Assembly: GCF_020295405.1 (NCBI RefSeq)
Contig: NZ_JADEYP010000015.1
Coordinates: 28,074 to 92,073 of the forward strand
Direction of reading: 5' to 3'
Length of the DNA: 64,000 nt
Source of the DNA: Sphingobacterium bovistauri
GTDB taxonomy: Bacteria; Bacteroidota; Bacteroidia; Sphingobacteriales; Sphingobacteriaceae
A model generated the notes under the pieces. The model worked only from the letters and a program-made list of their open reading frames with translations. It was not told the origin of the DNA and searched no databases. The position numbers and the translations under genes are program-made. Below, one piece after another: positions 37,442 through 46,240 of the stretch; position 1 is the first letter of the stretch; every line of letters begins with the position of its first letter.

Positions 37442-38287
37442 TTAGCTTATCATATCGTAAAAGCTGATTTTTAATTTATTAATATCTATAGTTGATGATT
37501 TTTCAAATCTATCTAAAAGTAATTCTGTTGAGATATTACCAACCAAATCATCTTGTGCAAAAGGGCATCCACCATAGCCTAATATTGCCCCTTCAAAACG
37601 TTTACAGCCTCCTTCATATGCTGCATTGATTTTTTGTAAAGCTTCGTCTGCACGGCTATGTAAATGTGCACTAAAATCTAATTTAGGAAATTCTTTATTC
37701 AACTTTTTGAAAAGAGATTTTATTAAAGCAGGTGTTGCTTCACTCGTAGTATCGGCAATTGAAAATCTTTTTATTCCAAGTTGCTTCAATTTATCTACCC
37801 ATTCAAATACCAATTCCTCATTCCAAGCATCCCCATACGGATTGCCGAAAGCCATTGAAATATAAACAACCAATTCTTGATTTTGAACAGATATTGTGTC
37901 TAAAATATCTTTTACAGCATTATATGAATCCGATATTGACGAATTTGTATTTCTTTTTTGAAATATTTCAGAAATTGAAAATGGATAACCCAGATAATCA
38001 ATTTCCGGATATTTACTAGCTACTACAGCCCCCCTATTATTAGCGACAATGGCTAGCAATTTGGTGTTATTAAACTTCTCCAATCCCTGTAAAACAAAAG
38101 CGGTGTCTTGCATTTGTGGAACCGCTTTTGGCGAAACAAAAGAACCAAAATCTATATATTCAAATAGATTACTTCTTATTAAATTATTAATATGTGCTAT
38201 TTTTTTTTCGGGCGGTATTAAATTTTGAATACCTTGAATAGCATCGCGGGGACAATCTACAATTTTGATATCTGCGTTGTTAAACAT
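37442..38287 (-). CDS. mvaB: Hydroxymethylglutaryl-CoA lyase
   Basis: This 281-residue HMGL/DRE-TIM-barrel protein begins with IKIVDCPRDAIQGIQNLIPPEKK, where the usual active-site PRDG has become PRDA. The metal-site HLHSRADEALQKI and the catalytic-loop cysteine in GYGGCPFAQDDLVGN are present. It cleaves HMG-CoA to acetoacetate and acetyl-CoA, the last step of leucine breakdown. It overlaps the acyl-CoA dehydrogenase gene by 8 bases. The PRDA change at a normally conserved glycine is a small oddity. Confidence 0.92.
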   Translation of the reverse strand: MFNNADIKIVDCPRDAIQGIQNLIPPEKKIAHINNLIRSNLFEYIDFGSFVSPKAVPQMQDTAFVLQGLEKFNNTKLLAIVANNRGAVVASKYPEIDYLGYPFSISEIFQKRNTNSSISDSYNAVKDILDTISVQNQELVVYISMAFGNPYGDAWNEELVFEWVDKLKQLGIKRFSIADTTSEATPALIKSLFKKLNKEFPKLDFSAHLHSRADEALQKINAAYEGGCKRFEGAILGYGGCPFAQDDLVGNISTELLLDRFEKSSTIDINKLKISFYDMIS

Positions 38288-39428
38288 CTTTTTTTATCTC
38301 ACGTGAAATGACCATTTTTTGTATTGCACTCGTACCCTCCCCAATAGTACATAATTTTGCATCTCTAAAAAATTTTTCAGCTGGATAATCCTTCGTAAAT
38401 CCATATCCACCATGGATCTGTACCGACTGATTAGATACTTCTACAGCTACTTCCGAAGCATACAGTTTTGCCATAGCACCTTCCTTAGTCACTTTTTTAT
38501 GATTGTCTTTCAAATATCCGGCTCGTCGTATCAATAATTCTGATGCTTCGATTTTAGTAGCCATATCCGCTATAGTAAAGGATACATCCTGAAAATCATA
38601 TATTTTTTGGTTAAACTGCTCTCTCTCATTTGCATATTGTAGGGCGCATTCATAAGCACCTCTAGCTATACCCAATGAAAGAGCTGCAATTGAAATCCGT
38701 CCACCATCTAATAATTTTAACGCTTGAACAAAGCCATTTCCAACTTCACCTATTAATTGATCTTTGTGCACCCGACAATTATCGAAAAACAAAAAAGCGG
38801 TTTCAGAAGCTCGCATTCCTAATTTATCAATTTTTTTCCCAGAACTAAAACCTTCTGTACCTTTTTCTATAATAAATGTAGACATACCGTGATTATTTCC
38901 CTTTTCACCTGTACGAGCTATGACCACAGCTACATCTCCACTTATGGCGTGTGTTATAAAAGTTTTTGATCCATTTAGAATCCAATAATCACCATCTTTT
39001 ATTGCTGTAGTAGTCATTCCACCAGCGTCTGATCCAGAGCCAGTTTCTGTCAATCCCCAAGCACCAATCCATGCGCCTGAAGCTAATTTTGGTAAATACT
39101 TCGCTTTTTGAGCATCATTGGCAAATGATAAAATATGATTTGTACATAACGAATTATGAGCTGCCACTGAAAGACCTATAGAACCACAGACCTTTGATAT
39201 TTCATCCAAAATGGTAATATACTCTTGATAACTAAGGCCTGCACCACCATATTCTTCGGGAACCAAAATACCCATAAATCCATATTCGCCCATTTTTCTA
39301 AATAATTCAACAGGAAAATATTGGTTTTCGTCCCAATCCATCACATGTGGTTTGATATAGTTTTTTGCAAATTCACGGGCACTTTCCCGAACCAAAGCTA
39401 ATTGCTCTGTCTCATAATTATTATACAT
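38280..39428 (-). CDS. Acyl-CoA dehydrogenase, isovaleryl-CoA dehydrogenase by context
   Basis: This 382-residue flavoenzyme has VPEEYGGAGLSYQEY, GAWGLTETGSGSDAGGM and LGMRASETAFLFFDNCRV. Its active-site region reads FRDAKLCTIGEGTSAIQK, with glutamate at the usual medium/short-chain position and LLDGGRISIAALSLG lacking the alternative glutamate of human isovaleryl-CoA dehydrogenase. Sequence type is therefore short-chain/branched acyl-CoA dehydrogenase. The neighbours (HMG-CoA lyase, hydratase, methylcrotonyl-CoA carboxylase) make isovaleryl-CoA the probable substrate. It is the first gene of this minus-strand operon, divergent from the carboxylase. Confidence 0.9.
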   Translation of the reverse strand: MYNNYETEQLALVRESAREFAKNYIKPHVMDWDENQYFPVELFRKMGEYGFMGILVPEEYGGAGLSYQEYITILDEISKVCGSIGLSVAAHNSLCTNHILSFANDAQKAKYLPKLASGAWIGAWGLTETGSGSDAGGMTTTAIKDGDYWILNGSKTFITHAISGDVAVVIARTGEKGNNHGMSTFIIEKGTEGFSSGKKIDKLGMRASETAFLFFDNCRVHKDQLIGEVGNGFVQALKLLDGGRISIAALSLGIARGAYECALQYANEREQFNQKIYDFQDVSFTIADMATKIEASELLIRRAGYLKDNHKKVTKEGAMAKLYASEVAVEVSNQSVQIHGGYGFTKDYPAEKFFRDAKLCTIGEGTSAIQKMVISREIKKDV

Positions 39429-39563
39429 AGTGATTTTTACTTAAGTTTATATTGCGTAAACAATTTATTATTATAAATATCGTAAAAAACAAAATATATT
39501 TTATCATATTTATAATAATAAAAACAAATACCAACTATAAATTTTTATTTTAACAAAAACGCC

Positions 39564-41171
39564 ATGCAAAAGCTATTAGATCTTTTGAAGCTCAAAACGG
39601 AGAAGTTACATTTAGGAGGTGGAATTGATAAAATTCAAAAACACAAAGAAAAAGGTAAAATGACTGCTTGGGAAAGAGTTATTTATCTACTTGATGTGGA
39701 CAAACCTTATACTGAAATAGGAATTTTTGCGGGAGATAATATGTATGTGGAACATGGAGGATGTCCAAATGCTGGTGTAGTAGTGGTTTTAGGTTATGTT
39801 AAAAATAAATTGTGTGTAGTTGTTTCAAATGATGCTACCGTAAAAGCTGGTGCTTGGTTTCCCATATCCGGTAAAAAGAATCTTCGCGCGCAGGAAATTG
39901 CTATGGAAAATCATTTACCCATTATATACTTAGTTGATTCTGCAGGTGTGTATTTGCCTATGCAAGATGAAATTTTTCCCGACAAAGAGCATTTCGGACG
40001 TATTTTCAGAAATAATGCAAAAATGTCTTCTATGGGAATTCCGCAAATAGCAGCTATTATGGGTTCTTGCGTAGCAGGAGGTGCTTATCTCCCCATTATG
40101 TCAGATTATGCTTTAATCGTTGAGGGAACAGGTTCTGTATTCTTAGCAGGTTCCTATTTAGTAAAATCTTCTATTGGCGAAATTATCGATAATGAAACTT
40201 TAGGCGGAGCCATCACACATACTGAAATTTCTGGCGTAGTCGACAATAAATATCCTAATGACGAAAGTTGTTTGGATGCCATCAAAAATATTGTAGACAA
40301 GATAGGAGATAGCCCAAAAGCAGGATTTTCTCGTATTGAAGCAAAACTTCCTAAACTTAAGGCGGATTCCATTTATACAAATCTTCCTGAAGATAGACTT
40401 AAACCCTATGATATGCTACATATTTTAGAAGCAATCGTAGACGAAGGGTCTTTGGAAGAATACAAAAAAGATTTTGGAAAAACATTGATTTGTGCTTTGG
40501 CGCGTGTGGATGGTTGGGCTGTAGGAATCGTTGCTAACCAACGCGAAATCGTAAAAGCAAAGAAACCTGGTGGCACGCAAGAAATGCAAATGGGCGGGGT
40601 AATTTATTCCGACTCAGCTGATAAATCAGCTCGATTTATTATGAACTGTAATCAGCAAAAAATTCCTTTGGTATTTTTTCAAGATGTCACAGGATTCATG
40701 GTCGGTTCTCGGTCAGAACAAGGCGGAATTATCAAAGATGGAGCAAAAATGGTGAATGCTATGGCAAATTCTGTCGTTCCTAAATTTACTTTTATTGTAG
40801 GAAATAGTTATGGAGCAGGAAATTATGCAATGTGTGGTAAAGCGTATGATCCTCTACTTATCTATGCTTGGCCTACTGCCCAAATGGCCGTTATGAGTGG
40901 TGCTTCTGCCGGAAAAACATTACTACAAATTCAAGAAGCTACATTAAAATCAAAAGGTGTGAGTCTAACTGAAGATGAAAAACAAACATTATTAAAAGAC
41001 ATAGAAGACAAATATAAGGAACAATTAAGTCCATATTATGCTGCATCTAGACTTTGGGTAGATGGTGTAATTGACCCAGTTGACACACGAAAAATTATTT
41101 CAATGGGAATAGAAGCAGCTAATCATAATGCAGATATTCCTCGTTATAATGTTGGTGTGATACAAACTTAA
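39564..41171 (+). CDS. Methylcrotonoyl-CoA carboxylase, carboxyltransferase (beta) subunit
   Basis: This 535-residue carboxyltransferase has two crotonase-like halves. MGSCVAGGAYLPIMSDYALIVEGTGSVFLAGSYLV lies near 173-207, and QDVTGFMVGSRSEQGGIIKDGAKMVNA near 378-404. These features match methylcrotonoyl-CoA carboxylase beta, not propionyl-CoA carboxylase. It carboxylates 3-methylcrotonyl-CoA. The partner biotin-carboxylase (alpha) subunit is not in the window and must be elsewhere. It is divergent from the acyl-CoA dehydrogenase gene, giving a divided leucine-catabolic cluster. Confidence 0.93.
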   Translation: MQKLLDLLKLKTEKLHLGGGIDKIQKHKEKGKMTAWERVIYLLDVDKPYTEIGIFAGDNMYVEHGGCPNAGVVVVLGYVKNKLCVVVSNDATVKAGAWFPISGKKNLRAQEIAMENHLPIIYLVDSAGVYLPMQDEIFPDKEHFGRIFRNNAKMSSMGIPQIAAIMGSCVAGGAYLPIMSDYALIVEGTGSVFLAGSYLVKSSIGEIIDNETLGGAITHTEISGVVDNKYPNDESCLDAIKNIVDKIGDSPKAGFSRIEAKLPKLKADSIYTNLPEDRLKPYDMLHILEAIVDEGSLEEYKKDFGKTLICALARVDGWAVGIVANQREIVKAKKPGGTQEMQMGGVIYSDSADKSARFIMNCNQQKIPLVFFQDVTGFMVGSRSEQGGIIKDGAKMVNAMANSVVPKFTFIVGNSYGAGNYAMCGKAYDPLLIYAWPTAQMAVMSGASAGKTLLQIQEATLKSKGVSLTEDEKQTLLKDIEDKYKEQLSPYYAASRLWVDGVIDPVDTRKIISMGIEAANHNADIPRYNVGVIQT

Positions 41172-41175
41172 ATAT

Positions 41176-41197
41176 GTAGCATTTAATATTATGCTAC
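41176..41197 (+). terminator. Weak hairpin after the carboxylase gene
   Basis: GTAGCAT (41176-41182) and ATGCTAC (41191-41197) are perfectly complementary around eight A/T bases. There is no clear T-run, so it is only a possible terminator. Confidence 0.35.
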
Positions 41198-41220
41198 GTT
41201 ATATAATTAAACTTTAAATT

Positions 41221-41637
41221 ATGAATAGATTAGTAATATTTTTATTTCCACTCTTAGTCTTTGCGGCTTGTAAAAAAGATTCTAATACAATCCAAGAATT
41301 AGAAAGTGGTGTTTATAAAGGTACTTTTCGTGTTGATTATGATGGTAAAATATACACAGCATCTGATATTGAAGTCGTATTAAATAGTGATAAATCATAT
41401 AATTCTACAGGTAATAATAATCCAAGGATTCCTGCTGGAGGTAGTGGAACTTATGTATTAAAAGATAATATAATAATATTTGATGATAAGAATCCTTGGA
41501 CTGCAGAATTTGATTGGGGACTCATCTTAGCAGGTGAATATAAGATTACATCAAGCAACAAAAAATTGATTTTAAAAAAGACTATAAAGTCTAATAATAC
41601 CAGAACAATTTATAAATATGATTTAATCAAGCAATGA
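41221..41637 (+). CDS. Small lipoprotein, unknown function
   Basis: This 138-residue protein begins MNRLVIFLFPLLVFAACKKDS, a lipoprotein signal with its cysteine at residue 17. The mature part is a short beta-rich domain (VYKGTFRVDYDGKIYTASDIEVVL, GSGTYVLKDNIIIFDD), resembling the lipocalin-like or META-like small lipoproteins common in Bacteroidota, but no family was assigned. It ends overlapping 15 bases of the convergent acetoacetyl-CoA synthetase gene. Confidence 0.7.
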   Translation: MNRLVIFLFPLLVFAACKKDSNTIQELESGVYKGTFRVDYDGKIYTASDIEVVLNSDKSYNSTGNNNPRIPAGGSGTYVLKDNIIIFDDKNPWTAEFDWGLILAGEYKITSSNKKLILKKTIKSNNTRTIYKYDLIKQ

Positions 41638-43539
41638 ATTATTTAAAGTAACATATTCCTCCAAACATTCTGGATTACGCATAATATCTTTTGAAACAGC
41701 CTTTTCTAATGAAACATCTGAAAAAATCTTCTTCACGGGTATTTCTAACTTTTTACCGCTTAAAGTGTAAGGAATATCTCTGACTTGAAAAATAGCATCT
41801 GGAACATGTCGTGGGCTATATTGCTTTCTAAGGTTAGTTTTTATTTTGGATTGGATTTCTTCGTTTAAATGCAATTCATCTAGCAGTTTTACAAAAAGTA
41901 ACATTTTAGATGAACCATCATTTTCATCTGTCGTAATAACCAAAGAATCCTGTACTTCTTCCAATTCATTAACTGCACTATAAATTTCTGCGGTACCTAT
42001 ACGTACACCAGCACGATTAAGCGTTGAGTCTGAACGACCATATATAATTATTCCTTCGCCCGAAATTATTTTTATCCAATCGCCATGTGCCCATACATTC
42101 GGAAATTTTTCAAAATAGCTTTCCTTATATTTTTCATTATTCCAGTCATTCCAAAAGTAAATAGGCATAGATGGCATCGGCTTCTTTATAATCAATTCAC
42201 CTACTTCATTTATTACTTCTTCGCCCTGTTCATTATACGTGACTATATCGGCTCCTAAAGCCTTACATTGCAATTGTCCTGCATACACAGGTAATAAACT
42301 ATTTCCAATTAAAAAAGCGGAACATACATCCGTTCCACCGCTCAACGAAATAAGGTGTACATCAGGAAATTTTTGCTGTAATGCTTCGAAAGTAGAAATA
42401 GGGAGTGGAGAGCCTGTAGAACCAATTACTTTGGGCTGGAAATCTTTTATTTCTAAATGTTCAATCGAAGTAAAATAGACTGCCCCAGCACCTAAATGAT
42501 GGACTTGAGCACGTTTTAAAAACTTCCAAAAAGTCTGATGGTTGTTATGATTAATTATTCCATCAAATAGACATAAAGTAGCACCACATAATAAAGATGA
42601 TAAAGCATAATTCCACATCATCCAACCTGTAGTAGAATACCATAAGAAATTCTCCTCAGCTTGTACATTTTGATGTATTGCTAATGCTTTATAATGTTCT
42701 AATAAATTTCCACCCGTACTGTGTGTAATCGCTTTAGGTTTACCTGTTGTTCCCGAAGAATATAATATCCATATAGGATGTGAAAAAGCTACATGAACAA
42801 ATTCTAACACTTTTGGATCATATCTATCCAATATGGTATTCCACATACTATTATTCAGATTAACAACCTCTTCCAACGTTATTAACTTACTTACTAACAT
42901 AGCTAAAGTCTCATTTTTCGAGAACTTTTTATCGTTGTATTGATATTCCGTTTCAATAAAAAGTAATTTAGGTTCTATTTGTTCAAATCTTTCGACTATA
43001 GCTTTATCCCCAAAATCAGGAGAACAACAGGACCAAATAGCCCCCAAAGAATTCACAGCTAAGAAAATAGCAATAGTTTCCACCCTGTTATTCAATACTC
43101 CAACTATTCGATCTCCGCTTTGAATACCCTTATCTACTAAATATTGTTGAATTTTACTTACTCTATCTTGTAATTCTTTCCAAGTAACTTCTTGATAATC
43201 TTCGTATTCAGATTGAAATTTTACTGCAATACCATTTTCTTTATAAGATTTGAAAATATGTTCTGCATAGGAGAGTTCTATTCCTTCAAACCATTTCGCA
43301 CCAATGAAATTTTCAGCAGTATTCCAATCTAAAACTTTGCTATAATTTCCTAAATAAGATACCTTAAAGAAATCTAAAATTGATTGCCAAAAATCTTCTA
43401 AATTATTAATAGACCAATTATGAAAATCTTCATAATTAGAAAATTTAGTATTCGTACGCTGCTCTATATAATTTTTGAACTTAAATATATTAGAAGTTTC
43501 AGTATACTCCCGAGAAGGAATCCACAAAGGTGTCGACAT
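41623..43539 (-). CDS. Acetoacetyl-CoA synthetase (acetoacetate-CoA ligase)
   Basis: From the ATG of MSTPLWIPSREY this protein is 638 residues. The longer open frame to 43581 is rejected because its first codons lie inside a terminator hairpin. It has the acetyl-CoA-synthetase-type N-terminus, the AMP-binding motif ILYSSGTTGKPKAITHSTGG and GRSDSTLNRAGVRIGTAEIY, with SGKKLEIPVKKI at the C-terminus. SLSGGTDVCSAFLIGN is typical of acetoacetate-CoA ligases. It activates the acetoacetate made by the HMG-CoA lyase nearby. The leucine pathway here therefore ends in acetoacetyl-CoA. Confidence 0.92.
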   Translation of the reverse strand: MSTPLWIPSREYTETSNIFKFKNYIEQRTNTKFSNYEDFHNWSINNLEDFWQSILDFFKVSYLGNYSKVLDWNTAENFIGAKWFEGIELSYAEHIFKSYKENGIAVKFQSEYEDYQEVTWKELQDRVSKIQQYLVDKGIQSGDRIVGVLNNRVETIAIFLAVNSLGAIWSCCSPDFGDKAIVERFEQIEPKLLFIETEYQYNDKKFSKNETLAMLVSKLITLEEVVNLNNSMWNTILDRYDPKVLEFVHVAFSHPIWILYSSGTTGKPKAITHSTGGNLLEHYKALAIHQNVQAEENFLWYSTTGWMMWNYALSSLLCGATLCLFDGIINHNNHQTFWKFLKRAQVHHLGAGAVYFTSIEHLEIKDFQPKVIGSTGSPLPISTFEALQQKFPDVHLISLSGGTDVCSAFLIGNSLLPVYAGQLQCKALGADIVTYNEQGEEVINEVGELIIKKPMPSMPIYFWNDWNNEKYKESYFEKFPNVWAHGDWIKIISGEGIIIYGRSDSTLNRAGVRIGTAEIYSAVNELEEVQDSLVITTDENDGSSKMLLFVKLLDELHLNEEIQSKIKTNLRKQYSPRHVPDAIFQVRDIPYTLSGKKLEIPVKKIFSDVSLEKAVSKDIMRNPECLEEYVTLNNSLLD

Positions 43540-43567
43540 ACGTTTATAAATTGGTACACCTAAATAT

Positions 43568-43605
43568 ACAAAAAAGGTCATTGTAAATTACACTGACCTT
43601 TTTGT
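43568..43605 (-). terminator. Terminator after the lipoprotein gene, overlapping the upstream end of the acetoacetyl-CoA synthetase frame
   Basis: ACAAAAAAGGTCA (43568-43580) pairs with TGACCTTTTTGT (43594-43605), and the loop itself contains the palindrome TGTAAATTACA. It lies directly after the stop of the 43612-44007 gene on the minus strand. Confidence 0.75.
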
Positions 43606-43611
43606 AAATTA

Positions 43612-44007
43612 TTACTTTATCAAATCTAAATCGTTTAGATTATAATCTTTTAGTGGAATTTCAGAAAATTTGACACCAGCTGCATTATACAATCTCAAAT
43701 TCACTTCTGTTCCTCCAACAATTATATCCTTTCCCTGAGGATTTTTTTCAAATAAGAGGTTTACAATTTTCTCTATTTTTGGTAAATCTTCAATAGGAAT
43801 TGTATCATTTACTTTTGATTTTAATATCAAATCTAAATTTATTTTATTCTTATTGACATAGAACGCTTTAGATTGAATCAAAAATTCATCTTTTATCTCA
43901 TTTTCTTTATCATTTACATGTTGAGTAAATTTAAAAACACGAGATTCTTTATTCTCACAAGCTATCAGAAAAAGAATAGAAACAAATAAAATGGTTAAAT
44001 TTTTCAT
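43612..44007 (-). CDS. Small lipoprotein, unknown function
   Basis: The ATG of MKNLTILFVSILFLIACEN (131 residues) puts the lipobox LIAC near residue 16, so this start is chosen over the ATG four codons upstream. The mature part is acidic and beta/alpha mixed (KVNDTIPIEDLPKIEKIVNLLFE, GTEVNLRLYNAAGVKFSEIPL). No family is recognised. It lies alone between thiL and the acetoacetyl-CoA synthetase gene, with a terminator at its end. Confidence 0.7.
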   Translation of the reverse strand: MKNLTILFVSILFLIACENKESRVFKFTQHVNDKENEIKDEFLIQSKAFYVNKNKINLDLILKSKVNDTIPIEDLPKIEKIVNLLFEKNPQGKDIIVGGTEVNLRLYNAAGVKFSEIPLKDYNLNDLDLIK

Positions 44008-44051
44008 GACTATAAACATAAAAAATTAACCATTGATTATTAAAAATAATA

Positions 44052-45092
44052 TTACTTTTTAAAAGCATTCCAGCCTTGTGCTTTAATTTCATGCACATGA
44101 CCAGATTTTGAAATCATTTCCTTACCAGCTGCAGCCTCTGTGATATAACCAATAACTGAAATATCTAACTGACCCTTGATTTTATCGTAATCTACTTGCG
44201 GAATAGTGAATAATAATTCATAATCTTCACCACCGCTCAATGCACACACGGTAGGATCTAATCCAAATTCTCGCGCAGTTTCGTAAGTCATTGGATCTAA
44301 AGGAATTTTATCTTCGTATAATTTACAACCTACATTTGAAGCATTACAAATATGTAAAATTTCAGAAGCTAAACCATCCGAAACATCAATCATCGAAGTA
44401 GGTTTAATATCCAAAAAGCTCAATAACTCTACCACATCCTTACGTGCATCTGGCTTCAATTGACGTTCTACAATATAATCCTTTCCTTCTAGATCAGGTT
44501 GAATATTAGGGTTTTCTAAATAAATATTCTTCTCTCTTTCTAATAATTGTAAGCCTACATAAGCACCACCCAAATCACCAGAAACACACAATAAATCACC
44601 TTCTTTAGCACCCGAGCGATAGGTAACTTTCTCTTCTTTGACGTAGCCAATACTTGTAACAGAAATAACTAATCCTTGTGCTGAAGCAGACGTATCACCA
44701 CCAACTAAATCCACACCGTATTTTTTACAAGCAATCAAAGCTCCTTCGTATATTTCTTCGATAGCTTCTAATGGAAATTTAGAAGATAATCCAATAGAAA
44801 AAGTAATTTGAGAAGCTATACCATTCATGGCATAGATATCCGAAAGATTTACTTGTACTGCCTTGTAACCCAAGTGTTTAAGCGGAACATAGCGCAAATC
44901 AAAATGAATATTTTCAAGTAATAAATCCGTGGATATCAAGGTTTTATAACTAGAAAAATCTAGTACTGCAGCATCATCACCAATACCTGTATTTGTAGAT
45001 TCTTGCGATAATTCTACTGCTTGTGTCAGGTGTTTGATCAAACCAAATTCACCTAATTCATTTATATCTGTTTTATCAATATTATCAAACAT
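44052..45092 (-). CDS. thiL: Thiamine-monophosphate kinase
   Basis: This 346-residue protein from the ATG at 45092 (an in-frame GTG lies at 45098) has NELGEFGLIKHL, the metal/ATP site GIGDDAAVLDF, DLLLENIHFDLRYVPLKHLGYKAVQVNLSDIYAMNG, and later MIDVSDGLASEILHI and SGGEDYELLFT. These are ThiL hallmarks. It phosphorylates thiamine phosphate to thiamine diphosphate, the last step of de novo thiamine synthesis. The ThiN-like protein at 5.4 kb lacks catalytic residues, so ThiL is the only clear route to TPP in the window. Confidence 0.97.
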   Translation of the reverse strand: MFDNIDKTDINELGEFGLIKHLTQAVELSQESTNTGIGDDAAVLDFSSYKTLISTDLLLENIHFDLRYVPLKHLGYKAVQVNLSDIYAMNGIASQITFSIGLSSKFPLEAIEEIYEGALIACKKYGVDLVGGDTSASAQGLVISVTSIGYVKEEKVTYRSGAKEGDLLCVSGDLGGAYVGLQLLEREKNIYLENPNIQPDLEGKDYIVERQLKPDARKDVVELLSFLDIKPTSMIDVSDGLASEILHICNASNVGCKLYEDKIPLDPMTYETAREFGLDPTVCALSGGEDYELLFTIPQVDYDKIKGQLDISVIGYITEAAAGKEMISKSGHVHEIKAQGWNAFKK

Positions 45093-45198
45093 ATTCACAT
45101 TTTTTCAACAACAAAGATACGCATTAATCTACCTTTCATTGAAGTGATAAAAATAGGGCAAATGTAAAATATGCCCCGATTTCAAAACTATTTTAGCT

Positions 45199-45234
45199 GA
45201 TGTTTCACGAAAAATAATTTTCATGTGAAACATC
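45199..45234. other. Split parS half-sites / hairpin in the thiL-nadA gap
   Basis: TGTTTCAC (45201-45208) and GTGAAACA (45225-45232) are perfect parS half-sites separated by 16 bases instead of being joined, extended to GATGTTTCAC and GTGAAACATC. The spacer (GAAAAATAATTTTCAT) is itself partly self-complementary. It may act as the nadA terminator hairpin, as a modified ParB site or both. Confidence 0.5.
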
Positions 45235-45241
45235 AATATTT

Positions 45242-46240
45242 TTATAATCCTAGACGAGCTGAAATTTCCAACATTCTTTCAATTGGCTTTTGTGCTCTAT
45301 TGATAACATCCTCAGGAAGAATAATTTCTGGTTGATCAAATTTCAAACAGTTGTACAATTTTTCCAACGTGTTCAATTTCATATGTGGACAATCGTTACA
45401 AGCACATGCATTATTTGGCGGAGCTGGAATGAATTTTTTGTGCGGACTAGATTTTTGCATTTGATGTAAAATACCCGATTCCGTTGCTACTATGTATGTA
45501 GAAGCCTCATCTTCAATCGTATATTTCAACATACCTGAAGTAGAGCCAATGTAATCTGCTTCAGCCAAAATATGTTCTTCACATTCTGGATGTGCAATAA
45601 ACTTCGCTCCAGGGTATTCTGCACGTAAATTTTCAATTTTTTCACGTGAAAAAATCTCGTGAACCATACATGCACCATTCCACAATACCAAATCACGGCC
45701 TGTTTTCTTTTTCACATAGTCACCTAGATTGCGATCTGGACCAAAAATAATCTTTTGATCCGCTGGAAGTGATTCCACAATCTGCACCGCATTGCTTGAA
45801 GTACACACAATATCAGATAAAGCTTTCAATTCTGCTGTACAATTCACATAGGTAATCACCAAATGATCAGGATATTGCTCTTTGAATTTTGCAAAAAGAT
45901 GCGGAGGACAAGAATCTGATAATGAACAGCCTGCTTTCAAATCTGGAAGAAGAACTTTCTTGGATGGGGAAAGAATTTTAGCCGTTTCGGCCATAAAATG
46001 CACACCAGCGAACACAATTACATCTGCATCTGTCTTTGCAGCTTGTTGTGAAAGTCCCAAACTATCACCAATATAATCAGCTAAATCCTGAATTTCAGCA
46101 TCTTGGTAATAATGTGCAAGAATTACAGCATTTTTTTCTTTTTTCAAACGTTGAATTTCCTGAACTAAATCCAAACTTGGATCCACAGGAAGATCAATGA
46201 AGCCTTTTGCTTCCAAATCTTTTTGATAAGTATTGTTCAT
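45242..46240 (-). CDS. nadA: Quinolinate synthase A
   Basis: This 332-residue protein has the NadA features: [69 protein letters not shown], and [17 protein letters not shown] near 279-295. The cysteines in these segments bind the [4Fe-4S] cluster. It makes quinolinate from iminoaspartate and DHAP. It faces nadB, the enzyme that makes iminoaspartate, across the candidate origin. A parS-like 20-bp palindrome (45636-45655) lies inside the coding region, at codons for FSREK. Confidence 0.97.
   Translation of the reverse strand: MNNTYQKDLEAKGFIDLPVDPSLDLVQEIQRLKKEKNAVILAHYYQDAEIQDLADYIGDSLGLSQQAAKTDADVIVFAGVHFMAETAKILSPSKKVLLPDLKAGCSLSDSCPPHLFAKFKEQYPDHLVITYVNCTAELKALSDIVCTSSNAVQIVESLPADQKIIFGPDRNLGDYVKKKTGRDLVLWNGACMVHEIFSREKIENLRAEYPGAKFIAHPECEEHILAEADYIGSTSGMLKYTIEDEASTYIVATESGILHQMQKSSPHKKFIPAPPNNACACNDCPHMKLNTLEKLYNCLKFDQPEIILPEDVINRAQKPIERMLEISARLGL
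45636..45655. other. 20-bp perfect palindrome, parS-like, inside nadA
   Basis: ATTTTTTCACGTGAAAAAAT is a perfect palindrome. Its central 16 bases match 14 of 16 positions of the parS consensus TGTTTCACGTGAAACA. It lies within nadA codons, so either coding constraint or binding-site function may shape it. Confidence 0.5.

Noticed and set aside
38290..38305. CACGTG site at the 5' end of the HMG-CoA lyase/acyl-CoA dehydrogenase overlap as another parS
   Set aside because: TATCTCACGTGAAATG matches the consensus at only about 12 of 16 positions and lies inside coding sequence away from the cluster.
41623..43581. Longer start for the acetoacetyl-CoA synthetase at 43581
   Set aside because: The extra 14 residues overlap a terminator hairpin, and the shorter start MSTPLWIPS gives a normal N-terminus.
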